Source of the DNA: Methylibium sp.
Lineage (GTDB): Bacteria > Pseudomonadota > Gammaproteobacteria > Burkholderiales > Burkholderiaceae_C
Assembly: GCA_013824165.1 (NCBI GenBank)
Contig: PNNH01000005.1
Span: 19,499 to 83,498 of the forward strand
Length of the DNA stretch: 64,000 nt
Direction of reading: 5' to 3'
A program made the translations under genes and the position numbers. This document shows, one piece after another, positions 48,221-57,769 of the stretch; positions within the stretch are counted from its first letter, which is position 1; every line of letters starts with the position of its first letter. The notes beneath the pieces were generated by a model, which worked only from the letters and a program-made list of their open reading frames with translations, was not told the DNA's origin and searched no databases.

Positions 48221-50227
48221 ATGAGCACAAGCCACAGCAGGGATCAAGCCAACGCCTTGCGCGCGCTGGCGATGGATGCGGTGCAGGCCGCCAACTCCGG
48301 CCATCCCGGCGCGCCCATGGGCATGGCCGAAATGGCCGTGGCGCTGTGGGACCAGCACCTGTGCCACAACCCGGCCAACCCGCAGTGGCCCGACCGCGAC
48401 CGCTTCGTGCTGAGCAATGGCCATGCATCGATGCTGCTGTACGGTCTGCTTCACCTGACGGGCTACGAATTGCCGCTGGAAGAGCTGAAGCGCTTTCGCC
48501 AGATGGACAGCAAGACGCCAGGCCATCCCGAGCAAGGCCTGACCCCCGGCGTGGAAACCACCACCGGCCCGCTGGGCCAGGGCCTGGCCAATGCGGTGGG
48601 TTTTGCGCTGGCCGAAAAGCTGTTGGGCGATGAGTTCAACCGGCCCGGTCATCGCATCGTCGACCACCACAGCTATGTGTTCCTCGGTGACGGCTGCCTG
48701 ATGGAAGGCATCAGCCATGAGGTCTGCTCGCTGGCCGGCACGCTGAAGCTGAATAAGCTGATCGCGCTCTATGACGACAACGGCATCTCGATCGACGGCC
48801 CGGTGCAGGGCTGGTTCGCCGACGACACGCCGGCGCGCTTTGCCGCCTATGGCTGGAACGTGATCGCCGCGGTCGACGGGCACGATGTGGTGGCCGTGAG
48901 CCGCGCCATTGCCCAGGCGCGCGACAGCGCTGACAAGCCGACCTTGATCTGCTGCCGCACCACCATCGGCCGCGGCTCGCCGCATCGTGCCGGCACGGCC
49001 AAGGTGCATGGCGAACCGCTGGGCGCCGAGGAGATTGCCCGCACCCGCGAGGCCATCGGCTGGCCCTATGGCCCGTTCGACATCCCCGAGGCGGTGCGCG
49101 CCGCCTGGGATGCCCGCAGCCGTGGTGCCGCGGCCGAAGCCGGCTGGCGCGAGCGCCTTGCCGCCTACCGCGCGGCGCACCCGCAGCTGGCGGTCGAATT
49201 CGAGCGCCGCATGGCCGGGCGTCTGCATGCGGGCTTCGAGGCGCTGGCGCTGAAGACCCTGTCCGAATTCGGCCAGCGACGCGACGCGGTGGCTTCGCGA
49301 AAGGCCTCGCAACAGCTGCTGGCTGCCATCGCCCCACAGATCCCCGAGCTGCTGGGGGGCAGTGCCGACCTGACCGGGTCCAATCTGACTGATTTCCCCG
49401 GCTGCGGTGCGGTGCGCGCCGGCCAGGCGGGCGGCCGCCACATCAACTACGGTGTGCGCGAATTCGGCATGGCGGCGGTGATGAACGGTCTGGCCTTGCA
49501 TGGCGGCTTCATTCCCTATGGTGGCACTTTCCTGACCTTCAGTGACTACAGCCGCAATGCGCTGCGCATGTCGGCGCTGATGAAGCAGCGCGTGGTGCAT
49601 GTGTTCACCCACGATTCCATCGGCCTGGGCGAGGACGGGCCGACGCACCAGCCGGTCGAGCATGCGGCCAGCCTGCGCCTGATCCCTAACCTGGATGTGT
49701 GGCGGCCCTGTGATGCGGCTGAGACGGCGGTGGCATGGATTGCCAGCCTGCGCGAGAGCGCGCGGCCCAGCTGTCTGCTGCTGTCGCGCCAGAATCTGCC
49801 GGCGCAGACGCGCAGCCCCGAGCAGATGGTCGCGGCCGCGGCGCGCGGTGGCTATGTGCTCAGCGACCGGGCGGGCGCGTGTGCGGTGCTGATCGCGACC
49901 GGCTCCGAAGTGCAGCTGGCTATGGCGGCCCAAGCCGAACTGGAAGCCGCCGGTGTGCCGGTTCGCGTGGTCTCGCTGCCTTGCAGCACGCTGTTCGACC
50001 GACAGGAACGCGGCTACCGCGAGGCTGTGCTGGGCGCGGGGCTGCCGCGCATCGGTGTCGAGGCGGGTGTGACGCGCTGGTGGGGCCAGTACGGCTGCGT
50101 GGCCGCGCTGGGCGTGGACAGCTTTGGTGAATCGGCGCCGGCGGGCGCGCTGTTCGAACATTTCGGCCTGACGGTGCCCTCCCTGGTTGCGCTGGTGCAG
50201 CGCAGCTTGTCGGCGGGGAGCCTGTGA
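48221..50227 (+). CDS. cbbT: Transketolase (cbb copy)
   Basis: A 668-residue thiamine diphosphate enzyme of the regenerative Calvin cycle. Conserved parts are [21 protein letters not shown] at the start, the ThDP/Mg site [18 protein letters not shown]...YDDN, the catalytic [11 protein letters not shown] region ([19 protein letters not shown]) and the C-terminal domain. The ATG at 48221 has GAGGAG upstream; a GTG at 48206 would overlap cbbP. Its stop codon overlaps the cbbZ start by one base (TGATG). Confidence 0.96.
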   Translation: MSTSHSRDQANALRALAMDAVQAANSGHPGAPMGMAEMAVALWDQHLCHNPANPQWPDRDRFVLSNGHASMLLYGLLHLTGYELPLEELKRFRQMDSKTPGHPEQGLTPGVETTTGPLGQGLANAVGFALAEKLLGDEFNRPGHRIVDHHSYVFLGDGCLMEGISHEVCSLAGTLKLNKLIALYDDNGISIDGPVQGWFADDTPARFAAYGWNVIAAVDGHDVVAVSRAIAQARDSADKPTLICCRTTIGRGSPHRAGTAKVHGEPLGAEEIARTREAIGWPYGPFDIPEAVRAAWDARSRGAAAEAGWRERLAAYRAAHPQLAVEFERRMAGRLHAGFEALALKTLSEFGQRRDAVASRKASQQLLAAIAPQIPELLGGSADLTGSNLTDFPGCGAVRAGQAGGRHINYGVREFGMAAVMNGLALHGGFIPYGGTFLTFSDYSRNALRMSALMKQRVVHVFTHDSIGLGEDGPTHQPVEHAASLRLIPNLDVWRPCDAAETAVAWIASLRESARPSCLLLSRQNLPAQTRSPEQMVAAAARGGYVLSDRAGACAVLIATGSEVQLAMAAQAELEAAGVPVRVVSLPCSTLFDRQERGYREAVLGAGLPRIGVEAGVTRWWGQYGCVAALGVDSFGESAPAGALFEHFGLTVPSLVALVQRSLSAGSL

Positions 50228-50928
50228 TGCCGCAGTACCAGCTGATCAGCTTCGACCTGGATGGCACCCTGGTCGATACCGCCAGTGAGATTGCCGAGGC
50301 GGCCAATCTGGCCTTGGAGGCACATGGTCTGGCCCGGCGGCCGGTCGACGAGATCACGCTGCTGATCGGCGCCGGCACGCGCGAGCTGATGCTGAGACTG
50401 TTGGCCCGCATCTTCCTCGAGAAGCCAGCACTGGCTGAACGGGTGCAGACTGATGCGGTGCTGGCCAGCCTGGATCAGTTCTATGCGCAGACTACCGGCA
50501 CATCGGCGCGCGTCTATGACGGCTGCCGCGAAGCACTGGCGCGGCTGCGTACCGCCGGCCTGAAGCTGGCCTGTGTCACCAACAAGGAAGAGCGCCATGC
50601 GCAGCGCGTGCTGGACGTCACGCAGCTGAGCGCGTATTTCGATCTGCTGATCGGCGGCGACTCGCTGGAGCACAAGAAGCCGCATGGCAGCGTGCTGCGC
50701 CGCGTGGCACGCGATCTGGGAGTCTGCACGACGCGCATGGGCCATGTCGGCGATTCGCGCATCGACGTCGAGGCGGCGCGCAATGCTGGCGTCGCCGCCT
50801 GGGCCGTGCCCTATGGCTACAACGCCGGTGTGCCGATCCAGCAAGCCGAGCCGCAGCGCATCTTTGCCGACCTGGACGAACTGGCGCTGCATGTGCTGAA
50901 TCCGCAGCCCACGCCCTGGGCCGTCTGA
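50227..50928 (+). CDS. cbbZ: Phosphoglycolate phosphatase (cbb copy)
   Basis: A 233-residue HAD phosphatase that removes 2-phosphoglycolate, the product of RuBisCO oxygenation. Motif I is [12 protein letters not shown], motif II is [11 protein letters not shown], motif III is [10 protein letters not shown], and motif IV is [18 protein letters not shown]. All catalytic residues are present. The ATG at 50227 shares one base with the cbbT stop, indicating coupling. It is the Gph type and is distinct from CbbY. Confidence 0.93.
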   Translation: MPQYQLISFDLDGTLVDTASEIAEAANLALEAHGLARRPVDEITLLIGAGTRELMLRLLARIFLEKPALAERVQTDAVLASLDQFYAQTTGTSARVYDGCREALARLRTAGLKLACVTNKEERHAQRVLDVTQLSAYFDLLIGGDSLEHKKPHGSVLRRVARDLGVCTTRMGHVGDSRIDVEAARNAGVAAWAVPYGYNAGVPIQQAEPQRIFADLDELALHVLNPQPTPWAV

Positions 50929-50960
50929 ACATCGTCATCGGAATTCAAAAAGGAGGCCCC

Positions 50961-51998
50961 ATGGCCCTGGTATCCCTGAGACAAGTCCTCGATCACGCGG
51001 CCGAGCACGGCTACGGCGTGCCCGCCTTCAACGTCAACAATATGGAGCAGGTGCAGTCCATCATGGAGGCCGCTGAAGCGACGCAGTCGCCGGTCATCCT
51101 GCAGGCCTCGGCCGGTGCGCGCAAGTACGCGGGTGAGCCCTATCTGCGCCATCTGGTGCTGGCCGCGATCGAGGCCCATCCCGATGTGCCGGTAGTTCTG
51201 CATCAAGACCACGGCGCCTCGCCGGCGGTCTGCATCCAGGCGATCCGCTCGGGCTTTTCGAGCGTGATGATGGACGGCTCGCTGCTGGAGGATGCCAAGA
51301 CACCGGCTAGCTATGCCTACAACCTCGAGGTGACGCGCAAGGTCTGCGAGATGGCGCATGCGGTGGGCGTCTCGGTTGAAGGCGAGCTCGGCTGCCTGGG
51401 CTCGCTGGAGACCGGCGAGGCCGGCGAGGAGGATGGCGTCGGCGCTGCCGGCACGCTCAGCCACGACATGCTGCTGACCGATCCGGCCGAGGCGCGCGAC
51501 TTCGTCGCTGCCACCGGCGTGGATGCGCTGGCGATTGCCATCGGCACCAGTCATGGCGCCTACAAGTTCAGCCGCCAGCCGACCGGCGACATCCTCGCCA
51601 TCGACCGAATTGCGCAGATCCATGCCGCGATTCCCAACACCCACCTGGTGATGCATGGCTCGTCCAGCGTGCCGCAGGAATGGCTGGACATCATTCGCCG
51701 CTTCGGCGGCGAGATGCGCGAGACCTATGGCGTGCCGGTGGAGGAGATCCAGCGCGGCATCAAGAGCGGCGTGCGCAAGATCAATATCGACACTGACATC
51801 CGCCTGGCGATGTTCGGCGCGATGCGCCAGCTGATGGCCGAGCAGCCTGGCGAGTTTGACCCGCGCAAGGCCTTTGCAGCCGCTCGCCAGGCCGCCAAAG
51901 GCATTGTCAAGGCGCGCTTCGAGGCCTTCGGCTGTGCAGGGCAGGGCATGCGCATCAAGCCGGTAGCACTGGAAGCCATGGTGCAGCGCTATCGCTGA
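50961..51998 (+). CDS. cbbA: Fructose-bisphosphate aldolase class II (cbb copy)
   Basis: A 345-residue zinc-dependent aldolase of the Calvin-cycle type. The Zn-ligand region [18 protein letters not shown], the [13 protein letters not shown] segment (EGELG...) and the phosphate-binding [10 protein letters not shown] and [11 protein letters not shown] motifs are present. The ribosome-binding site AAAGGAGG is strong. It is the last gene of the cbb operon; no clear terminator follows before the cytochrome gene at 52109. Confidence 0.96.
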   Translation: MALVSLRQVLDHAAEHGYGVPAFNVNNMEQVQSIMEAAEATQSPVILQASAGARKYAGEPYLRHLVLAAIEAHPDVPVVLHQDHGASPAVCIQAIRSGFSSVMMDGSLLEDAKTPASYAYNLEVTRKVCEMAHAVGVSVEGELGCLGSLETGEAGEEDGVGAAGTLSHDMLLTDPAEARDFVAATGVDALAIAIGTSHGAYKFSRQPTGDILAIDRIAQIHAAIPNTHLVMHGSSSVPQEWLDIIRRFGGEMRETYGVPVEEIQRGIKSGVRKINIDTDIRLAMFGAMRQLMAEQPGEFDPRKAFAAARQAAKGIVKARFEAFGCAGQGMRIKPVALEAMVQRYR

Positions 51999-52108
51999 GC
52001 GATCTGTGGGGGCTTACGTACTAGCCCTGAGATGCGTCTTTGCGACTTCGAATATCATCGACTACGCATAAACGGATTGACCCAATCCAAGCAAGCTGGA
52101 GACAAATC

Positions 52109-52426
52109 TTGAAGCAGATCCTTTCGATGTCGATGGCCGCCGCGTTCGGCCTGTTCGCCGCGCTGCCGGCCCATGCCAATCTGGCGCTCGCGCAGAAGAA
52201 CGCCTGCATGGCCTGCCATGCGGTGGACAAGAAGCTGGTCGGCCCGGCCTACCAGGAGATTGCCAAGAAGTACGCGGGTCAGGCCGATGCCCCGGCTAAG
52301 CTGGCCGACAGCATCCGCAAGGGTGGTTCCGGAAAATGGGGCCCGGTGCCGATGCCGGCTCAGCCCGCGCTGAGCGAAGCCGACGCCAAGACCCTGGCCG
52401 CCTGGGTGCTGGCCGGCGCCAAGTAA
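52109..52426 (+). CDS. Small c-type cytochrome (c551/c5-like)
   Basis: A 105-residue periplasmic cytochrome read from the TTG at 52109, which has GGAGAC well placed and gives the signal peptide MKQILSMSMAAAFGLFAALPAHA. ATG codons at 52127 and 52133 are alternatives. The haem site CMACH is at Cys33-His37 and the distal Met lies in GPVPMPAQP. It is strikingly similar to the C-terminal domain of SoxD (VGP-x-EIAKKYA and GPxPMPAQ shared). It is a probable electron carrier between Sox enzymes and a terminal oxidase. Confidence 0.9.
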   Translation: MKQILSMSMAAAFGLFAALPAHANLALAQKNACMACHAVDKKLVGPAYQEIAKKYAGQADAPAKLADSIRKGGSGKWGPVPMPAQPALSEADAKTLAAWVLAGAK

Positions 52427-52459
52427 AACGCCAGAGCGCCGAGATCCGGCTGCTCTAAC

Positions 52460-52499
52460 ATCAACTCCTGGGGACGATGGTCGTCCCTTGGGAGTTGAT
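52460..52499 (+). promoter_or_regulatory. Hairpin that would cover the ribosome-binding site of the next cytochrome gene
   Basis: Outer arms ATCAACTCC / GGAGTTGAT (9 bp) and inner arms GGGACGA / TCGTCCC (7 bp) are both perfect, separated by a 2/3-base internal loop and closed by TGG. The 3' arm contains the GGGAG that serves the ATG at 52504, paired with ACTCC of the 5' arm. The likely role is translational control or attenuation. It could instead be a terminator for the upstream gene, but no T-tract follows. Confidence 0.7.
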
Positions 52500-52503
52500 T
52501 GCT

Positions 52504-52824
52504 ATGCGCAGCCTGATCATCGTTCTTGCGGCATCCTTGGCCTGCTCATGGAGCCAGGCGCAAGCGGGTGCTGAGATCTTCCGCGATGCTGACCTTGCCC
52601 TGGGTCAGCGCCTGATCAAGGAACACCGCTGTGCCGAGTGCCACGTCCGCAAGGTCGGAGGCGATGGCTCGGCGCTCTACAAGCCCATGGGCCGCGTCAA
52701 CACGGCGGGCTTGCTCAGGGGCATGGTCGAACAGTGCAACACCGAGTTGAACCTGGGCCTGTTCCCTGAAGAGGTGACAGCGGTTGCTGCTGTGCTCAAC
52801 AAGGAGCACTACCGCTTCAAGTGA
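52504..52824 (+). CDS. Small monohaem cytochrome c
   Basis: A 106-residue exported cytochrome. The signal peptide MRSLIIVLAASLACSWSQAQA is followed by a single CAECH site (Cys43-His47). A possible Met ligand lies in YKPMGRVN. An extra Cys is present in VEQCNTELNLG. It differs from the neighbouring c551-like protein and I cannot assign a subfamily. The start at 52504 is chosen because GGGAG lies 9 bases upstream and the leader is complete. Its ribosome-binding site is inside a strong hairpin. Confidence 0.8.
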   Translation: MRSLIIVLAASLACSWSQAQAGAEIFRDADLALGQRLIKEHRCAECHVRKVGGDGSALYKPMGRVNTAGLLRGMVEQCNTELNLGLFPEEVTAVAAVLNKEHYRFK

Positions 52825-52837
52825 GCTGGCGCCGATC

Positions 52838-52863
52838 TTGTATATCGTTAATTGCGAATACAA
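52838..52863. promoter_or_regulatory. A/T-rich dyad upstream of the second ArsR-type gene
   Basis: TTGTAT and ATACAA flank 14 bases, and inner TCG/CGA can extend the symmetry if one base is bulged. It lies 31 bases before the regulator ATG. This geometry fits an ArsR/SmtB operator. Confidence 0.5.
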
Positions 52864-52893
52864 TCAGGGCTCGCTCACTTGGCTCCCGTGACC

Positions 52894-53250
52894 ATGGAAG
52901 ACCGTAGCACCGAAGACCGGGTTTTCGACTCGGTTGCTGAACTGTTTTCACTGCTGTCCACCCCGATCCGCCTGAAGATCATCAGCGCGGTGTGTCAGCG
53001 TGAGAAGAACGTGTCCGAACTCCTGGGTGAGATCGACACGACGCAACCCAATATGTCGCAGCATCTGGCGACTTTGTATCGCAGCGGTGTGCTGCATAAG
53101 CGCCGTGAAGGCACGCAGATCTACTACCGGCTGCAGAGCGAGCGTGTTGCCGCGCTGTGCAGGGCAGTCTGCACCCAGGTGGCCATCGAGATGGACCCCG
53201 ATAGCAAGGTTGAAGCCAAGGAACGGCTGATGCCGGTTTCAATGCGCTGA
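52894..53250 (+). CDS. ArsR/SmtB-family regulator (second copy)
   Basis: A 118-residue winged-helix regulator. The HTH reads TTQPNMSQHLATLYRSGVLHKRREGTQIYYRL. Cysteines are at 34 (SAVCQRE), 89 and 93 (LCRAVC). The 66-residue pair found in the SqrR/BigR type is absent, so a different ligand or mechanism is likely. The start at 52894 gives MEDRSTEDRVFDSVAELFSLLSTPIRL; a longer form from 52852 would run through the dyad. It closes the chemolithotrophy block beside two cytochrome genes and may regulate them. Confidence 0.85.
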   Translation: MEDRSTEDRVFDSVAELFSLLSTPIRLKIISAVCQREKNVSELLGEIDTTQPNMSQHLATLYRSGVLHKRREGTQIYYRLQSERVAALCRAVCTQVAIEMDPDSKVEAKERLMPVSMR

Positions 53251-53291
53251 TGTTCTGCGAGGCGCCGCCCTGCACGGCGCCGCAGTTGCTG

Positions 53292-54047
53292 CTAGACCAA
53301 GCCTTGCTTGCTGGCCAGCACCGCCGCTTCGGCGCGGCTGGACACATTGAGCTTCTTGTAAATGGACTTGATGTGGTCGTTCACAGTGAACCACTTGATG
53401 CCCATCAGGTTCGCGATTTCCTTGATCGTGAAACCCTTGCTCAGATAGGTCAGCACCTCGTTCTCACGGGGTGTCAGGCGTTCCCACTCGGGCGGCGGGT
53501 CGAGCGCCACGCTGCGGCCGGTATGGGGCGCGGCACTCGACGACAGCGGGCTGAAGCCTGAGTTGAGTGCCGCATTGAGGCTCATCGGGCCGCTGTCGCC
53601 TGTGGCCCCCGGGCGGAAGTGCGATAGCAGGCGCCGTGCGATGGCTGGCGACAGTGGCGGCTGGCCGCGGACGATGCGCTGCAATTCCTCCACGAGCACC
53701 TCGAAACGATCTTCCTTCAGCAGATAGCCATCGGCGCCGCATTGCAGGGCAGGGAAGAGGTGGTCGTCATCGGAGTACAGCGTAGTCACGATCTTGACCG
53801 ACGGCGTGCCGCCTAACTCGGCCAGAAACTCCATGCCATTGCCATCGGGCAACTCAAGATCGACCAGGACCAGCTTGAAGCCGCCCTCTGCGCTGCTCTG
53901 GGCCAAGCGAGCGACATGGCGGCGCGCGCCTTCGAGATCGCCGGCTTCGACGATCTCCATCTCGTCACTGAAGCTCTCACGCACGACGCGGCAGAGAAAA
54001 CTCCGCGCGACGGGGTTGTCTTCGATGATCAGGACTTTGACTGCCAT
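53292..54047 (-). CDS. NarL/LuxR-family response regulator
   Basis: A 251-residue two-component regulator. The receiver domain (VKVLIIEDNPVARSFL; phospho-accepting Asp in LVLVDLELPDGNG; Lys in GYLLKED) occupies residues 1-125. A Pro/Ser/Ala linker of about 60 residues follows. The C-terminal LuxR HTH reads LTPRENEVLTYLSKGFTIKEIANLMGIKWFTVNDHIKSIYKKLNV over about 190-235. No sensor kinase gene is adjacent. The ATG at 54047 has GGAG 8 bases upstream; one at 54062 is an alternative. Confidence 0.9.
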   Translation of the reverse strand: MAVKVLIIEDNPVARSFLCRVVRESFSDEMEIVEAGDLEGARRHVARLAQSSAEGGFKLVLVDLELPDGNGMEFLAELGGTPSVKIVTTLYSDDDHLFPALQCGADGYLLKEDRFEVLVEELQRIVRGQPPLSPAIARRLLSHFRPGATGDSGPMSLNAALNSGFSPLSSSAAPHTGRSVALDPPPEWERLTPRENEVLTYLSKGFTIKEIANLMGIKWFTVNDHIKSIYKKLNVSSRAEAAVLASKQGLV

Positions 54048-54148
54048 GTCGTGCGGCTCCACATGGCAGGCATCCTAGCGCACAAGTCCATGCGGGCATG
54101 CCCCGCGAAAGCAGGGCAGTGTCATCAAGTGTTGTGCGGCGGCGGCAC

Positions 54149-55123
54149 TCAGCAGCTCAGCACCACCTTGCCGACCACTTGGCGGCTGCTCATGCGCTCA
54201 AAGGCCTTGGGCAGTTCGGCCAGTGGCAGCACGCAGTCCAGCACCGGCTTGATGCGGCCCTGCGCATACCAGCTTGCCAACTCTCCCAGCATCCTGGCAT
54301 TGTTCTGTGGCTCGCGCTTGGCGAACTCCCCCCAGAACACGCCGACCAGTGACGCACCCTTCAGCAAGGCCAGGTTCAGCGGCAGCGCGGGGATGGCGCC
54401 CTGCGCGAAGCCGATGACAAGGTAGCGGCCGCGCCATGCGATCGAACGGAACACCGGCTCGGCCAGGTCGCCGCCCACCGGGTCGACGACCACGTCCGGG
54501 CCGCGCCCCTCGGTCAGAGTCTTCAGTTCTTCGCGCAGCTGACCCTTGCTGTAGTTGATGACGGCGTCAGCGCCGAGTTCCAGGCAGCGCTTGGCCTTGT
54601 CGTCGGAGGACACAGCGGCGATCACTTTGGCGCCGGCGGCCTTGGCCACTTGAATCGAGGCGGTGCCGACGCCGCCGGCAGCACCGAGCACCAGCACGGT
54701 CTCGCCAGGCTGCAGCGCTGCGCGATCGATCAGTGCATGGTGGCTGGTGGCATAGGTGCAGATGAAGGCGGCGGCGTCCTCGAACGCGAAGCCGGCCGGC
54801 AGCGGCATGGCCAGCGTTGCGGGGATGCAGGCATGAGTGGCGAAGCCGCCAGTGCCGGCGAATGCCGCGACCCGGTCACCCGGCTTGAAGCCCTTGACGC
54901 CGTCACCGACGGACTCCACCACGCCGGCGAATTCCGTGCCCGGCACGAACGGCGTCGGCGGCTTCATCTGGTACTTGCCCTGGACGATCAACAAGTCGGG
55001 GAAGTTGAGGCTGGCCGCCTTGATCGCCACGCAGATATGGCCCGGAGCGGGCGCGGGGGTGGGCATATCCTTGAAGCTCAGGGCTTCGACGCCGATCGGG
55101 TTTTCACACAGCCAAGCTTGCAT
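54149..55123 (-). CDS. NADPH:quinone oxidoreductase / zinc-type alcohol dehydrogenase-like protein
   Basis: A 324-residue medium-chain dehydrogenase/reductase of the quinone oxidoreductase branch. The GroES-like N-domain has FVPGTEFAGVVESVGDGVKGFKPGDRVAAF. The Rossmann domain has VLVLGAAGGVGTASIQVAKAAGAKVIAAVSS. The Zn-binding Cys/His of true alcohol dehydrogenases are absent. It ends GKVVLSC. The ATG at 55123 has GGAG at the right distance; another at 55129 is too close to it. The electron acceptor is not predictable. It is divergent from surE. Confidence 0.9.
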   Translation of the reverse strand: MQAWLCENPIGVEALSFKDMPTPAPAPGHICVAIKAASLNFPDLLIVQGKYQMKPPTPFVPGTEFAGVVESVGDGVKGFKPGDRVAAFAGTGGFATHACIPATLAMPLPAGFAFEDAAAFICTYATSHHALIDRAALQPGETVLVLGAAGGVGTASIQVAKAAGAKVIAAVSSDDKAKRCLELGADAVINYSKGQLREELKTLTEGRGPDVVVDPVGGDLAEPVFRSIAWRGRYLVIGFAQGAIPALPLNLALLKGASLVGVFWGEFAKREPQNNARMLGELASWYAQGRIKPVLDCVLPLAELPKAFERMSSRQVVGKVVLSC

Positions 55124-55220
55124 GGTCATCGCTCCAGTGTTTTCGAATGTGCCGAAGGATCATAGGCAAGCGAGGGTTCCTGTGAGGTCGCCGAGGTGAC
55201 GCGCTGCCTACAATGGCGCC

Positions 55221-55970
55221 ATGCGAATCCTGATTGCAAACGACGACGGCTATCTGGCCCCCGGGCTTCATGCGCTGGTGAAGGCCTGCCAAGGCTTGGG
55301 CCAGATCGATGTGATCGCGCCCGAGCAGAACGCCAGCGGTACCTCCAATGCGCTGACACTTAGCCGGCCGCTTTCTGTCTTCACCGCGGCCAACGGCTTT
55401 CGCTACATCAACGGCACGCCGTCGGACTGCGTCCATGTGGCGCTGACCGGCTTGCTCGATTACCGGCCCGATCTGGTTCTCTCCGGCATCAACAACGGCG
55501 CCAATATGGGCGACGACACGCTGTACTCCGGCACGGTGGCCGCGGCTACCGAGGGCTTTCTCTTCGGCATCCCGTCGATTGCCTTCTCGCAGGTCGAAAA
55601 GGGCTGGGGTGAACTGGACGCGGCCGCAGCTGCTGCGCGGGCCATCGTCGAGCAGGTCATCCAGGGCGGGCTCGACAAGGCCTTTCTGCTCAATGTGAAC
55701 ATGCCTAACCGCGCCGATGTGCGCAACCTGCCGCGCCGCATCACGCGGCTGGGGCGCCGTCACGCCAGCGAGCCGGTGATCCGCCAGACCAATCCGCGCG
55801 GCGAGCCCATCTACTGGATCGGCCCGGCCGGCGATGCACGGGAGGCGGGCGAGGGCACCGACTTCCACGCTACGGCCAGTGGCATGGTGTCGATCACGCC
55901 TTTGCAAGTCGATCTGACCGACCACGCCGGACTGCCTGGCTGGCATGACCGGCTGGGCGCATCCGAATGA
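55221..55970 (+). CDS. surE: 5'/3'-nucleotidase SurE
   Basis: A 249-residue metal-dependent nucleoside monophosphate phosphatase. The N-terminal metal motif [16 protein letters not shown] supplies the Asp-Asp pair. The loop [16 protein letters not shown] and the conserved [28 protein letters not shown] are complete. It is the first gene of the classical surE-pcm-nlpD-rpoS stationary-phase cluster. Its stop overlaps the pcm start by four bases. Confidence 0.96.
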   Translation: MRILIANDDGYLAPGLHALVKACQGLGQIDVIAPEQNASGTSNALTLSRPLSVFTAANGFRYINGTPSDCVHVALTGLLDYRPDLVLSGINNGANMGDDTLYSGTVAAATEGFLFGIPSIAFSQVEKGWGELDAAAAAARAIVEQVIQGGLDKAFLLNVNMPNRADVRNLPRRITRLGRRHASEPVIRQTNPRGEPIYWIGPAGDAREAGEGTDFHATASGMVSITPLQVDLTDHAGLPGWHDRLGASE

Positions 55971-56794
55971 ACTCCCAAGCGCCCAAGCGGCGGTTCCCGC
56001 TGGCGCTGGACAAGGTGGGGACACGCGCTCCGGCCCCGGCTTCAGCGCGTGATCTGCTGATGCCGCAGCGCCATCTGCGCGAAGCTGCGGCCGATGCGGC
56101 ACGCCAGGTTGCCCCCAGTGGCCTGGGGCTCGACTCGGCCGGCGTGCGACTGCGCATGGTGCAGCGCCTGCAACGCGAAGGACTGCGGGATGAGCGCGTG
56201 CTGCAAGCGCTGGCGGATGTGCCGCGGCATGAGTTCGTGGACACCGCGCTGGCGATTCAGGCCTACGAGGACACCAGCCTGCCGATCGGACATGGGCAGA
56301 CCATCTCCAAGCCCTCGGTCGTCGGTCGCATGATCGAGCTGCTGATGGCCGCAGCCGCCGCCCGGGACGGCAATCTCGGGCGGGTGCTGGAAATCGGCAC
56401 CGGCTGTGGCTACCAGGCCGCTGTGCTGGCCCGTCTGGCCCGGCATGTCACCAGCATTGAGCGGCTCAAGCCCTTGCATGACAAGGCGCGCCATCACTTG
56501 ACGGCGCAGCGGCTGAACCATGTGCGCCTGATCTACGGTGATGGCCGGCTGGGGCACAAGCCTGGCGGCCCCTACGAATGCATCATTGCTGCCGCAGGCG
56601 GCGAAGACCTTCCCCCGGCCTGGCTGGAACAGTTGGCACCGGGCGGGCGTCTGGTGGCGCCCATGCTTGATCCTTCCGGCCGCGGCCAGGTTCTGGTTGT
56701 AGTCGATCATGTGGTGGAGGCGGGTGCCAGCCGCATCGTCCGCACGCTGCATGAGCCCGTCCTGTTCGTGCCCCTAAAATCTGGCGTCATGTAA
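55967..56794 (+). CDS. pcm: Protein-L-isoaspartate O-methyltransferase
   Basis: A 275-residue repair methyltransferase for isoaspartyl residues in aged proteins. The substrate-side motif [21 protein letters not shown] is canonical, and SAM motif I is [16 protein letters not shown]. It has an N-terminal extension of about 50 residues compared with E. coli Pcm, rich in Arg and Ala. It is translationally coupled to surE (ATGA). This is the true Pcm of the genome; the protein at 10998-11651 is a divergent relative. Confidence 0.95.
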   Translation: MNSQAPKRRFPLALDKVGTRAPAPASARDLLMPQRHLREAAADAARQVAPSGLGLDSAGVRLRMVQRLQREGLRDERVLQALADVPRHEFVDTALAIQAYEDTSLPIGHGQTISKPSVVGRMIELLMAAAAARDGNLGRVLEIGTGCGYQAAVLARLARHVTSIERLKPLHDKARHHLTAQRLNHVRLIYGDGRLGHKPGGPYECIIAAAGGEDLPPAWLEQLAPGGRLVAPMLDPSGRGQVLVVVDHVVEAGASRIVRTLHEPVLFVPLKSGVM

Positions 56795-56795
56795 G

Positions 56796-56818
56796 GACTG
56801 CGGCGCTTCGCCGCAGTC
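56796..56818 (+). terminator. Terminator between pcm and nlpD
   Basis: GACTGCGGCG-CTT-CGCCGCAGTC is a perfect 10-bp stem followed by TCTCTTCC. It begins two bases after the pcm stop and suggests that nlpD-rpoS has its own promoter, perhaps within the end of pcm. Confidence 0.7.
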
Positions 56819-56842
56819 TCTCTTCCTCCAGGCTCAGAACGC

Positions 56843-57742
56843 ATGCAAGCGAACCTCACGAAAACCCCGGCATCCCTGTTGATGATGATTGCGCTGAGCG
56901 CAGTGCTCGCGGGCTGCGCATCGCCCAGGCATCGCGCGCCGGTCGAGGATCGTCCGGTCAGTGGGCAGGCCCGAGCCGTTCCGACGCCAGCGCCCGCGCC
57001 GGCGGTCGCCGCGCCGGTTGCCGAGCCCAAGCCGGCGCCAGGTGCTGAGAACGAGGGCAAGCCGGGCTACTACACGGTCAAGCCAGGCGATACCCTGATT
57101 CGCATCGCGCTGGAGAACGGCCAGAACTGGCGCGACATCTCGCGCTGGAACGCCGTCGACAACCCGAACCGCATCGAAGTGGGTCAGGTCTTGCGTGTGA
57201 TGCCGCCTTCCATGGATGCCGGTGCGGTCAGCACCCGACCGGTGGCTGCCGCCAAGGTCGAAAGCCGTCCGCTTGACAGCCGCCCTGCGGCGGCAGCGGC
57301 TTCTGCGCCCAGTGCCGTGCCTGTGCCTGCTGCCGCTCCAGCGCCGACGGCTGTCGCAGCCGCTGGCGGCGACGATGACCTGGTCTGGGGCTGGCCGGCT
57401 GCTGGCAGTGTCACGACGGGTTTTGACGAGCAGAAGAACAAGGGCCTGGCGTTCGGCGGGCGTTCTGGCGACCCGGTGCTGGCAGCTGCCGACGGTCGCG
57501 TCGTTTATGCCGGCTCGGGCTTGCGCGGATACGGCAATCTCGTCATCATCAAGCACAACGCCACTTACTTGACGGCCTACGCGCACAACCAGGCTTTGCT
57601 GGTGAAAGAGGACCAGGCGGTGCGCAAGGGTCAGAAGATTGCCGAAATGGGCTCCAGCGACGCTGATCAGGTCAAGCTGCACTTTGAAGTGCGCAAGCAG
57701 GGCAAGCCGATCGACCCGGCCAAGCTGCTGCCGTCGCGCTGA
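56843..57742 (+). CDS. nlpD: NlpD-type LysM/M23 lipoprotein
   Basis: A 299-residue outer-membrane lipoprotein that activates the AmiC-type amidase during cell division. The lipobox LAGC is at residues 22-25. A LysM domain (YYTVKPGDTLIRIALENGQNWRDISRWN) is at about 74-115. A Pro/Ala linker follows, then the M23/LytM domain (GDPVLAAADGRVVYAGSGLRGYGNLVIIKHN...). The zinc ligands of active M23 peptidases are not kept (GLAFGGRSGD where active enzymes have HxGxD), as in E. coli NlpD. rpoS begins 28 bases later. Confidence 0.93.
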   Translation: MQANLTKTPASLLMMIALSAVLAGCASPRHRAPVEDRPVSGQARAVPTPAPAPAVAAPVAEPKPAPGAENEGKPGYYTVKPGDTLIRIALENGQNWRDISRWNAVDNPNRIEVGQVLRVMPPSMDAGAVSTRPVAAAKVESRPLDSRPAAAAASAPSAVPVPAAAPAPTAVAAAGGDDDLVWGWPAAGSVTTGFDEQKNKGLAFGGRSGDPVLAAADGRVVYAGSGLRGYGNLVIIKHNATYLTAYAHNQALLVKEDQAVRKGQKIAEMGSSDADQVKLHFEVRKQGKPIDPAKLLPSR

Positions 57743-57769
57743 GTCCCCTCATGAGCGAGGTGTTTGACG

